NCBI RefSeq assembly: GCF_910596095.1
Contig: NC_056542.1
Coordinates: forward strand, 25,064,457-25,128,456
Reading direction: 5' to 3'
DNA length: 64,000 bases
Origin: Thunnus maccoyii
Taxonomy: Eukaryota > Chordata > Actinopteri > Scombriformes > Scombridae
The translations under genes were made by a program, and so were the position numbers. Below, piece after piece: positions 25,823-38,700 of the stretch. A model generated the notes under the pieces. It was given only the letters and a program-made list of their open reading frames with translations, had not been told where the DNA came from and made no database searches. The stretch's first letter is position 1; each line of letters opens with the position of its first letter.

Positions 25823-26441
25823 TCAGTCAGTTTATTAGGTGTGCTGTCCTAATCCTCTTCTTTATTCAACTGTAATTAATTCAACCTTGCTGGTGGTGTA
25901 TGACTTTGACATCCCGTCAACTGAACCGTGTGACTGTATGTGAATTAATGCAGCAAATAGTGTAGATGCTGCCGTAACACTCCTTTCTGAGGACGAGTGT
26001 TGCTGAGATAAGAACAGATAAATAAAGGGAGGGGCAAAATTATAAACATGTTATAAACCATTGTCTTTAGACAGGCCAGGGTAAGAGACCTATTCAGAGG
26101 CCAAACAAATTCATCTTTTGACAGTTTTCCAGTGTTTGCAGAGAATGAACAATGTATTTACCATTCAGATTCAACCACGACAAAATATACCAGTCCGTTT
26201 TACTGAGCTGTTTTAATTGGCGGTGTTTTGTTTATTTGCCACACAGTCCGTCAGTTTAAGAGGCAGGGAGATGTCTGTACACGCCCAGACGGTACTGAAA
26301 GAGGAGGTCGAATAAGGCAAGGTGTGTAGGGGATTTTAGTTTGAGCTTTACAGACCTGTCTCCTGTTAGATTTCTTGTTTAGTCATTTCTTAAGAGCCAT
26401 TTTCATTTTATAGAAAGGCTATCTCTCCATCTAGTGGACAC

Positions 26442-26715
26442 TTATATATCTGTGTCTGTTTTATCGCATCTATGTATACAACATATGGGTGGTAAAGACG
26501 AAAAAGAGTACCGGACCTCCTTGAATCTCCAGAACAGCTTCGATGCTCCTTGCCATTGAAAGTTTCTGATCTCTTCTGGAGCGATGGAGCCCATTCCTCC
26601 CAAAGAGTTGATCTTTTGGTGATGAAGAGTGCTGTCTAACATGATGCCCTAAAAATCTCACATAGGAGTTCAACTGGCTTGAGATTTTGGTCACTGTGAA
26701 GGCCATATAGCACAT
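26442..26715 (-). mobile_element. Possible remnant of a transposon-derived coding segment
   Basis: Two overlapping minus-strand frames here contain GRNGLHRSRRDQKLSMARS and SIEAVLEIQGG. The nucleotide string GCATCGAAGCTGTTCTGGAG resembles the 3' end of fossil transposase sequences common in fish genomes (Tc1-like by memory). It is broken across frames, with no terminal repeats identified. Family assignment is tentative. Confidence 0.3.
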
Positions 26716-27570
26716 GATTCACATCTTCACACTCATCAAACCATGCAGTGAATCCTCGTGCCCTGTATGAAAGAGAGAAAAGAGAGAGGCAGCAAATGCA
26801 AAACATGATGTGTGCAGAAAAGAGTATGAAATGACTGATTGTAAATGAATGTTGAATGTAAGAGTCACTCTAAACCACACGCATAAATAGGATTGTGTTG
26901 TTATTTATTTATATAATGCAGTAAATGGTAGTCCGAGTAAATGTTCCGAGAGGCCCAACCTCGCCTCCCATGGCCCCTCCCTCTTGATTTATTGGCTATG
27001 GTAATGAGAAGGCAGAGTCAAGCTAGCATTCAACAGCCAGAATAGCACCGGGAGTTAAATGTATTCGCGTTAAAAAAATAAAAGCCAAAAATAATTAGTA
27101 TTCATGTTTACTCATAAATGTGTTTGGATTTACTTTTTTCTTTTCTGTAGATTTCACAGTTATTAGGTGTTTTTGGTGAAATTGTATGTGTGGGAAGAGT
27201 TGAATGGGAGGTTGAGGATGAAGAAGAGCTTTTATTTAATATTTATTTTTATATCCTCCAGTGTCTGTTTGCTGTGTTTCATGAACCTCCTTTAAATTAG
27301 TTTATTCTCAAGGGGTATATCTTTACAAGAAATCTCATGACGCACATACAGCATGTTCCCATATACAGTATGTTCCCATGCACAGGGCCTGTGTAATGGG
27401 AATAATCTTGGAACAGAGCAGTCATAGTGTGGACAATGTCCAGAGTCCTGTAAAAGCCAAGTGACGTAAAACATTTCCCAACCCAATAGTAAATTTACAT
27501 ACAGCATGCATGACTTTCAGCCTTTGTGACACCTCATCTCAAACTATTTGCCTACAAGGGTAAACAAATA

Positions 27571-27835
<265 letters not shown>

Positions 27836-28529
27836 AAAACAAATGACTATATTTAATAAATATATATAATATATAATATAATCAATATAATAAATAAATA
27901 TACAATATAAGAAAGCCTTATGATAAAATGAGTCTTCAAAAGCGACTTTAAAGAAGATACTGAATTTGCAAGTCTGAGATTCTGTTCTGGCTCTATAATA
28001 GTGATGCTGACAGAAAAACTCTCCTTTTAGTCCTCAGCCTTGCATTAGGCACAGCCAGAGGACCTCAAACTGCGTGCAGGCTGATAAGAGGAGAGTAGCT
28101 CTGAGATGTAATCTGGTACCATGAAGAGCTTGAAATGTAATAAGTAGGATCTTAAAATCACTGAACTGGCAGCCAGTGTACAGACACTGTACACTTAAAT
28201 TATTTGGTATATTATGTTCTTAATAATAACTGTGATAGTTACATTTAGCCAAAATATAATCAATGCTCCGTTATTAATAATTTCTCCCAATACAATCTGT
28301 AATCAGCTGATTAGTCCAGTCAGAAACTCAGGCTCATGTGCGACAGTGCTTTTCATTTGAAACTCATGACAGGAAGTGTTTTTTTTTAAATGCCTGTCTT
28401 GTCTAATGAGACAAAAAAAAAGTTATAGCCTCCGCATTGAGACAGTTCACCTTGTGCAAGTGAACATACCACACAGAGGACGGTATTGGAAATTTACCAT
28501 AAAACAGAAAGGTAGGAAATACATTTAAA

Positions 28530-28540
<11 letters not shown>

Positions 28541-28562
<22 letters not shown>

Positions 28563-28564
28563 AA
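28541..28564. repeat. (GA)n run just upstream of the CD225-type gene
   Basis: A short GA repeat with GAAA interruptions, 70-90 bases upstream of the start codon at 28633. It lies in or next to the 5' UTR. Confidence 0.8.
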
Positions 28565-28632
28565 GAAAGAAATAAAGGGGGGCCGATTTTTCTTTCTTCT
28601 GAAAGCACAGATAGAGAGCAAACTGTTGCAGG

Positions 28633-29677
28633 ATGGACCCCAGCAAGTCTGCGAGCGCTCCTCCGGCGGGATGGGCTGACGAGAAGGCGTCAATGTGCCA
28701 GACGCCCCCTCCGCCCTACCAGGACAACCCGCAGACCGGGTACCCTCAGCCCGGCCTGGGGTACCCGCCTCAGGTGCAGGTAAGCCACTCTAATTAATTA
28801 ATGTAATTAATTAATTACATTAATTGATTAATTACATTAGTTCCTCTTTGCCAGAAATAAAGAATTATTTAAACCAGTGGTTTTCAAAGTGGGGTCCGCG
28901 GACACCCAGGAATTCGGTTCTTGAGAGGGTTCCAAGAGGTCCCAGGCAAAAAAGGGGAAACATTATTTTCGCTATAATTCCATCCATAAATAACACAATG
29001 ATAGGATATACGACTATTTTGGTCATGGGGTTCATACTTTTCTGTAATAAAACATCTACAAGCAGGAATCTTATCCGATGGGAACCGTGGGACAGTTTAG
29101 GAAAACATGAAAAACATGACATGAAAAAGTCTGAGAACCACTGCTTTGAACAATTTGAACCGCATACAAATAACATTACTATGTTTGTAGAACATTTTAA
29201 GAACCCTATTTTTCTCTTCTGCCCATTATCATGATATTTACTGCACAGTAATAATATTTAAAGCACAGCAATATGTTCTGCAATAGGTTTCTTAAAATGT
29301 AATTTTAGTACATTACAATGATGTTCTTAGTGAATAAATGAACAAGCTGTTACTTATTAATGTTAGTTGTGAGCTTCGTATCAAAAGATAAAACCTTTTT
29401 GTTTTATTTTAGTCTTTCAATGTTAATGAAAATACCAGCAAAAATAATATTCACAGCAACTCAAGAACCTTTGTTTGTACCTTGGTGGTTAAATGAACAA
29501 CAGTTACATTAGTGCTGTAACATTAAATGCCCAAAATCTGTTCGATTCAGTTTCACAGTTGCCACATCTGATTATTTCATCAGCAGGATTTGTGGCCAAA
29601 TTTTTGTTCAGCTGGAATCAGATTCAGATTTCACTTCCAATTTCAGGTGAAAGTTTCGTTTTCCTCTAAATGAGAAG

Positions 29678-29751
<74 letters not shown>

Positions 29752-32700
29752 CCTGCAGGGCTATGGATCCCCACCACAATATGGAGGTGCAGGATATGGA
29801 CAACAGCAGTATCCCGTGGGTCAGCAGTACCCGGGACAGCAGGCCACCGTCGCTGTCCAGCCCACAATGTACGTGACTCGAGGCCCGCTGGCTAACCCTG
29901 TCAATGACTACATGTGCTACTCCATCTTCACCATGCTGTGCTGCTGCCTGCCACTTGGAATTGCTGCCCTCATCTATTCCATTTCCGTGAGTCAGATTTA
30001 TTAGTATTTATAGTATATTCTTCACGGCCTGGTGCACAGCCATGGTTACACAGAACAGAATTTCCCCAAACCTGATGCAAATCACTGAATCCTGAACATG
30101 TGCCAATACAGAGTCTCAGTGTTTTATTTTTATATCACTACAGCTGCACGGTACACATTTCATAGATTAGTAAAAAAACAAAAAACAATCACACTTAACT
30201 AAATAGACTGCATCACAATTTTTTTTATTGATTTTTATTATTTTCTAAATCAAAATAAAGCAACCTTGTCATAAATAATAACATAAATAGCTCTTACAAA
30301 TAAAAATAAGCATTGATCCAAAAAGTCAGGTCATTTTTCAAATTGAAAGACATGAAAAATAGCTGTTACTGCCACCAAATGAAACACTGCAGAGGTGGAG
30401 AGATGCCTAATAATTCTGGATGCAATACTGTAGTCGTAAGTGACTAATGATAGATACAGAATAAGCAAATGATGAGGCTTCTGCCATGACTGTTGTCTAG
30501 TGTGTTATAGCTGCAAACCAGATGATGAGAAAAATGAAAACTCTACTTTTTGTAAACACTTATTAAAGATTCAGGATCTAGTCAAAAGTAAATATGTACA
30601 TTGTTATTCTGGCTTTTGAAATGAGCTCAACTATGATGAGACTAATTTGTAAATAATTAAAAGAGGCAACTATAGACTGTAAAAAAATAATGCACGTAGC
30701 CACTGTGACATCACCCATTGGTTTGTGGACTCCCATTTTGAAGCCTTGAGTTTGCATTTTGACCGTCACTATCTTGGATTTTGGAGCCAGAAGTGGCCAT
30801 ATTTAGATGAGAGGGTGGAGATGACCCTAATGCCAGCTGTTGGCTTGGTTAGCAGAGTGCATTTACAGTCTATGGTTAACTGTGATAATGCTAATGCTAA
30901 TTTTAGCTAGTGAAAAACATGCTTAAAACCATTAAAACAAAATAAACTTAGTGGAAAAACTAAACATCCGACTCCTTAGAGTCTTTTAGTTCAACCAAAC
31001 GCTGAACAAGACCTTTTCAGGCGACCAAAATGTTATTATTAACTTTCATGAACTGAAAAGACACTGAGATAGCAACGGCTACAGGTACGCCTATGCTCTG
31101 TGAATCTGGGGTTACGCCATGGTTACGTTATCTAACCAACGTTGTCACTGTGGTGACTTGCCTGTGATGGCACCCACCTGTCACTCAAAGCGGCTACGCC
31201 CTTAATTATGGATAACTTTAAGCATTAATAAAATTTAAACAGGTGAGTTATATAAAAATTCACCCCCTGTACAATTGTCATGAAAGGGGAAATTAGCTAT
31301 AGGGACCAAAACAGTTTTTTTGCACCAGGCTGTAAACATGTTTATTTCTGCTGTAAATTGCAATGTCTATGAGAATTGACTCGCTTTTGGAGCCAGCCTC
31401 AAGTGGCTGTTCGAGGAACTGCAGTTTTTGGTGTTGGCTTCATTTTTCAGTCATGGAGGTTGCCACTTTGAGTCATGGATGTATTATAAGAGCTGGATAG
31501 GGTGCTGCCGCTCAGCCTTTCAGCCATTTTTTCCCAGTGGTCACTTGCGGTATTGCAGCAAGAAATCCTCCTGTGGCCCAAAAAGCATTTTCCCCATAAA
31601 CCACTATTGTAAAAGAGACGTCTGTAAAACTGTTGACAGGACACCTTGAACTGCAAACAAGATCAAATATGACTTTCTATTATGAATTTTTGATCCGTTT
31701 AGGTTTTAAATTTGTAAAACTTTACTCCAGCCAAGAAAATGATTTAAAAAATCTGTGACGTCATCACAATGTAAAGTCTATGGGCCGAGTGGGAACTTGT
31801 GGGCGGGGCCAGCGGGATAAACATTACTGCACATATTCAGTGGGCCGCACAACATGGAAGCAAACCTGGAAGCTAGAAACATATTGAGGGGAATGCACCA
31901 GCTGAGCGGTTCTTATTGGACTGAATGGACGCCATTTTTGGTCAAGTATCCAGCTCTTATCATACATCCATCCTTTTAGGCAACAGCAGAATTTGATTAT
32001 GTGAGGGTGGGTGCATGTGATGTGTTGTGCAAGAGCCAAGTTTGGGGAAGTGATTGAGGTTGCTGGGAGGGGCCAAGGTCTGTGAGGATGGGAGCATAGA
32101 GAGGAGAGAGAGAGAGACAGACAGAACAGGGAAGATAATGTCAACAGAAAATGGTGAAGAGGCTCTGTGTTCCTGAATGTTGTAGCAGCTCAGAGGGTCC
32201 TTACCAGTCATTTATATTTATGTATACTTATCAGTATAACCTGGAGTGTAGATCCTGTACTTCTGACAAAGTAGTTAAAATATACATTGCCTCAGTTTAG
32301 ATTGATTTGTTAATTAATATGTGGTCATGTGTTTTTGGCCTTTGAGGTCATTCAAAGAGTTAATGAGTTTGTTTTTAACCTGTGAGTCATAGCAGCGGTA
32401 TGGCGTAAGGAGAGTGCACACTTTTTTTGGAGAAGGTAGTTGATGGTTTCCATGCAGTCGGCTTTAAAACTCACGGTGGAAAAACTGTTTTGTGACTTCC
32501 TACACATTTCTAAAACTAGTTAAAGCCCAAATATTTTTGGCCTTTTAACATTTAAGTACCACCAAGATTTACCAAGAGTCTTGGTGTGTCTTATGCATGG
32601 AAAGTTGACTTTTTTTTTTAAGTTTAAAGGTGCCATGAAATTGCCTTGATATGGTAATTTTCTCATGTGGTTTGCCATGTTTCCTCACATGTGGAGTGAT

Positions 32701-35700
32701 GAATATTTAAATAGCTAATGTCTGGTACACTGGAAGAAACAATACCGGTAATGATTTAATGTTGTTTTGAATTTGAAACAAGGTCAGATGACATTTTCCT
32801 GGAAGCCTGTATGCTCATTTATACACTCTACATACATATGCACTGTGTTTAGTCTGTGTGTGTGTGTGTGTGTGTGTATCAGGGGTGTGTTGGTAACACA
32901 CAATGTAGTGTTGCATAGCCTCTATAGCAACAAATGTTAATGTTAGGCTTGTTAATGTCCACATTCAGCATCCAGTATTTACTTTGACTTATGAAAGCGA
33001 CACACAGAAATGAGTCCCACAGTCGTACTGTTCACACAGCTGTTTGTTCTGTGCCTTTGTTTTCTGATCATACTTCCTACAGTATATTAGAGCACAGTCT
33101 TCTCCAGGTCTTTATTGAACAGGCCTTGGTTAATATGTACACAACAGAATCCATTAGAAGACATCTATTCTTAATTCATGGCCAGTGGATCATTTGACTG
33201 GTGCCTTTCTGCATCTTTAGAGTTTGGAGCAATCACTTAGCCTGCAAGCTTATTTGGCCTCCGCTTCCAAAGCTTTTAGAGTAATGAACAGATCAGAACA
33301 GCACAGTATGATACTCAAAACTGCAGGACTGAGAAAGACAATACTTCTATGCGAAAAAGTGACAAATGCACCCCTTTTTCATGGCTGTACTACTGCATCC
33401 AAAGGAAAATTCTAGATGATTTGTGCATAATTGTGCATATAAATCCACATAAATATGTTATACAATGCTGCAGCTACGTTGTTATTGTTGAACTGTTGGT
33501 ACATCTACACTGTAAGCACCCTTCAGCTGATTAAATTTATTAAAAAGTAAATTATATAAGAATTATAGTCTTTTCTGCCCTTTTCCAGAAATTGTAACTG
33601 CATGGAGCAACTTTGGGTCTACAAAATAGTAACAATGTGTGACTGAAAAACATGAACTTCAGCACGTAGAAAGTTATATAAGTTGGTGTCAACAAACTGC
33701 ACTTTGTTTATACTGCTGGGCCAGTGTTTAAACTACGTCCACCTTAGGTAAGATGTTTAGCATTTCTAGACTTTTTTATATTCTAACTGGCCAATTATAC
33801 ACAAAAATCGATATATCTGTAATAAACAAAAATTGAATGATTCAAGTTATTGTTAGTCAAATTTGTTTGCATATTGGTGAACAACCTGTGCCATAGAAAG
33901 TCAGTTCCTGTTTGCACTGTCATTGTGGATGTACAGACAACAATCACTGGATCACTTGTACAGACACTAGAGACATAGTCTGAATTTTGTGATTCAAAGG
34001 CAAGATCTGAAGTCATAAGGAGAACCTTATTTATATGATTTCAAAACACATTTTTCAACACATTTTTGGACATTAATCCTGGATGGACGGAGGAGATACC
34101 ATGATTACTGGAAAGATCTAGCTGATTTCAGCAACATGTGTATTAACTCTGTCCATTCTAGTTTGAGTTACCATTTTGAGAAGAATTTGTTACAAAGGTT
34201 TGAAATTACTCGTTAGAAGATTATGTTTCAGTGAATCATGTCCTCACAGTGTTTCTATAGAACAGTGATGATGTGCTTATGTGTATATGACCCTGTTATC
34301 AAACTGCCCTTTTGTCCACTGCACACAGTATAAAATACTGCATATGTGGAAAAGTCTAATCTAGGGCTGGATAGGTAGATTGGAAGCACTTTCTACAAAA
34401 GAGATAGCACATATGATATTTTCTTTGGATTATCCAAACTAACAGAGGCAGGAACTTCTGTTGCTGTTTAACTTTCAAAATATAGTATTTCATCGCTGTT
34501 AGCACAACACACTAAATTCCATTCGCCTCTATTGTATTGGGCTGGCAGCAGAAAACTGAGAGACATATATATGAAATCCCTCTCAAATAAAGACTACAGA
34601 TTCCAGTAGACGTAGGGCTTCAGATTTGTAATCTTATTTATTTGTTCTTTAATCAGTAGTTCCTGTAAATGTTTATGACAGTTTTAGACTTTTGTTTCAG
34701 CAAAGTTGTTGTGTTTAGACAATATTTTACATTTGAATGAAAAAGGGGGTTTTGATGATCATGTGGTTACACTGAAAAACATTGAATACAGGCACAGTTG
34801 TGAGCGGCCTTGATAAAAAAAAAAAGCACTTCTCTTTTCTTCATTAAAAAAAAACATGCACCTCATCTGTGCTGGATTAAAATATGTTCTCACTCTCCTC
34901 ACAAATCACTGGTCCATGAATATCACATCATCCGCAGGTGTTGTCATCAGGTCCCTTTGGAGCTCAGTGTGGGACTTTCACAAAATAATCTGATGTTTAA
35001 CCCTTTGGGGCATAAAACGAAGTCGTGGCAAGATCAAGCATGTGCCATAATTGTTGGTGTACTTTCAGCTTTGAGTTAAGCCTCATGGAAAACCCCAGTA
35101 TGACTGGATTTGTTGTTGTATTTACTTACAATCTGGATACCCTTCTCTTCCTGATCTTGCTAGTTTTTTTTCTTCATAAACAGTTACTCAACCTGTAGTC
35201 ACATCCTGCTAGACTAAAGTGGATCACAAGCTTTTGAATTTAGCAAAAATCATGTCCCAGTTATTACATGCTACTGCACGTCTCTGTGCAGTAACTTACC
35301 CAGACTGACCTGTTTATTTGTCTCCTGCTCTAAACCATCTCATCGTCTTGCTTTTCCTAAATAGTCCGTGTGATAAATCACACCCTTATCATCGGTTACT
35401 TTCCCTGCTTCAGATTTTATGATGACACTCAAAATTTATGAAAGGACAAAGATCGTTGCAGTGTCCACCCTCATTGGAACAGCAAACTAAAGCACATGGA
35501 AAAGTTTCCCAGATCTAATTATTATTTCTCAAAAAACAACCTCATTTCTTTGTGGGATTGTAGCTGCATGAATGAGAAGCAGAAGACTTTCAAATGTGTC
35601 CTGGAGTCACCTTCTCTGAGGTATTTTGGAAACTCATTGAAAAGGACGGTGAAATATTGGAATAAATTGGTTCCTCCTTAGTTCACATCGCTTTGAAGCT

Positions 35701-38700
35701 GAAGAATAGATGTACTGTATGTTGAACACAGCGCTAACAAGATGACCATTAGTATGTTGGCAGTACATTTGTATCACATTTCAAAATTGTTGCTTTCATA
35801 TGGTTTCACTCATTCAATGTACAGTGCAGAAGTCATAGAGATAAATAAATTAGATTTGCAGTTGGCAGTTGGGGACATGAACAGAAACAACAAAAAGTCA
35901 AAGCTGTGTACATAATGTAACTTTGCTGTTATGTACACAGCTGATTGCACAGATTGCACTTTCCATGATGTGTTAACACTCCACTGACCAGGTTTCAGTA
36001 GATAAGACTAACACTGAAAAATTGTGTTTATCTCAGCACTGAGGAGATAGCGGCTGCAGGGAGACGGTAAGAGCTGTAAGATAAGTTAGGAGTCAATAAA
36101 GCTTTAGATTATCATAGTAGTTGTCATGGAAACATATACTGTACTGTATGTCTGACAATATAAAAGGGCTTATTTTTCAACAATGGTGTTGAAACATCGA
36201 TTACTTCAACCCAGCCACCTCAATGTCAGGGTTGAAGTTTTCATCATGATTTTAAAATTATATATGAAAATGAAGTAAATGCAGTAAATTAATCATAAAA
36301 CAGTCATCTATTTGAATTTTCCAATGTTATTCTCTCATATTTTAACATATTTTTTTAGATTATGTGACAGTAGACTAAAAAGTAAAAAAGTACCCTACCT
36401 TGATGTGTGCACTCGATGCTGGATTGAGGCCTACATGTTGAATAAGCCACTTGTTGAACCACCTACGTAGTTTCCTTTTACAAATTTTATGCTTTGCTTC
36501 ATTCATAATTATTCTAGGAAGTATTTTGCCCCACAGCCAAACTTTAAGTTGCCATTTTAGCTTGAAAAGTAACTGGAAGACACAGCTGCAGCTGAAAAGT
36601 TGATCCTGTCTTATTACCATTATAACAGCATTTCAAGGTAGGACTTAAGGATTTAACTGCAACAGTTGCACGGTAGTGATGATGATATACATGCGATAGT
36701 CGTCAGTATGTGAACACAAAAGTGCACAAACATGCACATGCTAAAATTCACACGTTCATGGGAATTTTTCCAATTTTTTTCCTGGGAAAAGGGAGAATCT
36801 TATATTCTCTTCGATACACACTGACTGCAATCAGCAGTCCAAAGCCAGTGTGCTGAAATGTTGAAGTCATCTGTCAACAATGTTACAACCCACTTTAGAC
36901 ACTAAACTTCATGTTTCTATTGTGTTTTATGTTGAAATCTGTCTCTGTCTTGCTTTGTTATGCCCCCTCTGTAGATCTCTGTCTGTCTTTCCACCATGTC
37001 CTCTGTCTCATTAATGTATCTGGCACACAGACAAGTCACCCAGTCACATTTCCTAATGTGAATGAGCCAACCCCCACTCAAACACGCATATGGGCCAAGC
37101 TAAGAAGTGTGAGACAACACTGTAAAGAGCAAAAAAAAAACCACCAACCTGCTGCAACCTGAATGTTAGAAGTTCCCTGCAAGAAACAGCAACACAGCAT
37201 TAAGTCTGAGGTTGATTTAGAGTTTTCTGTCTTCTCTATAATAGCATCATTGATTATCTAAAACTGGTGATTTGGGGATTCACATCGCTGACATTTACGC
37301 TGTTCATATAAGAGTGCAAATTTATGTAGTGCGTGACCAAATGAGTGTTACAGAAGAACAGAGAGGATCTGAAAGTGACCTACAAAGGATGGCAGTGACA
37401 AACTGACAGGAAAGATGAAACTCACTTCTCCATTGTGTTCTGTTATCAGATAATAAATAATCTACTTCCTTCCTTCCTGTAAAATATTAACAGTGTATTT
37501 GAATGGAATTGCTAAACACATTTGTTTTACAGGGCTTGTTGTTAATCAGGAAAACAGTGCTTGACTACAGTATGTAATATTCACATTTCTCTCTTCACTG
37601 CAGCTCTCGTCACAAACACTGACTTTTCTGTCTTGCTGAACAATTCCAGTGAAATGTCTGAATAGTGATCACATGGTCATGAGGATATAATTAGTCTGGC
37701 AGTATGAAGACCCTATCTTGACTTCCCTTGAAAGGAACAGAAGGTAGAAGAGGAAACTCCTCCTGTCTTCTAGAAAATTATGTTGTATAGCTAGCTGGGT
37801 GCGGATGATTCACTGGGCCTCATGCAGGAAGCACTCATATAAACCGATTCGTTCTTAAAATGCACATACGAGTGATTCAAGAACATTTGTGGCATTCATC
37901 GATTTTCTCGTACGAAGAATTTTCTCTTAAGTATGAACAAAATTTATAAGCGGTACAGACCTGTCATACAAGTCATGAATAGATCATCTCTGCCTTATTT
38001 CACATGGGAGAAACACTTGTTTGATTTACAATTATAATGCCCTAATCTGAATTAATTTGGAGTTTAAATATGATACCGAAATTAACAGAAAATGTCATTT
38101 ATAAGTAAAACAAACTCAATGCCGAATTTATATTCTGTTTACCATATTTTCATCATCGTGGCTGCCAATTTACTGAAAGGTTTTTTAGATTCTATGATTT
38201 TTATGGCCATATTTTGGCAGAGCAACTTCTACATCTAAGCAGTTGTTGGAAACTTCTCTCTATGTCTCTCTGTAGGTCTCTGTCCATTGTCATGTTATGT
38301 TGCAGCTGACAGTGTAACATCACTTGTAGACTATAATACTCTCCTCTAATATCGCTGTGACTGTCGCATGACCGCCTCCCATCACAGACTGATGTGCTTT
38401 AGAAAGATTTTTTTAGCATCTAACTTCATGTCAAAGCATTCACTCTTTATTTCTGTCACAGTGTGGAGCTACTCTGATGACATGTTGTCCGGATTCATAT
38501 TTTCCGATTGTGTCAGGTGTCCTACTGTCACTCCTAAATTTGTTATGTGCGCAAGGTCAAGCAGGACTTGAAGCTACGCAGCGTTTTTACTCTTTGGGAA
38601 CTTTTTTGTGAATGAAACTCGCCCACACACGGAGAGGAACACGGAGCCTTATATGGCAATTTTAGGGGCATGGATTATGCTAATGATCACATCTCACAAA

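Larger units (their letters stand above)
21530..27570. other. Intergenic region with repeats and no confirmed gene
   Basis: AT-rich DNA with (TTTTA)n near 25475-25500, (TTGAA)n near 25627-25657 and relics of mobile elements. A locally GC-richer open stretch at 23893-24258 is discussed as a finding. No exon chain could be built. Confidence 0.55.

Noticed and set aside
28865-29234. Overlapping 103- and 136-codon open frames on opposite strands
   Set aside because: They fall on the hAT MITE and its flank; neither shows a transposase motif or a host domain.
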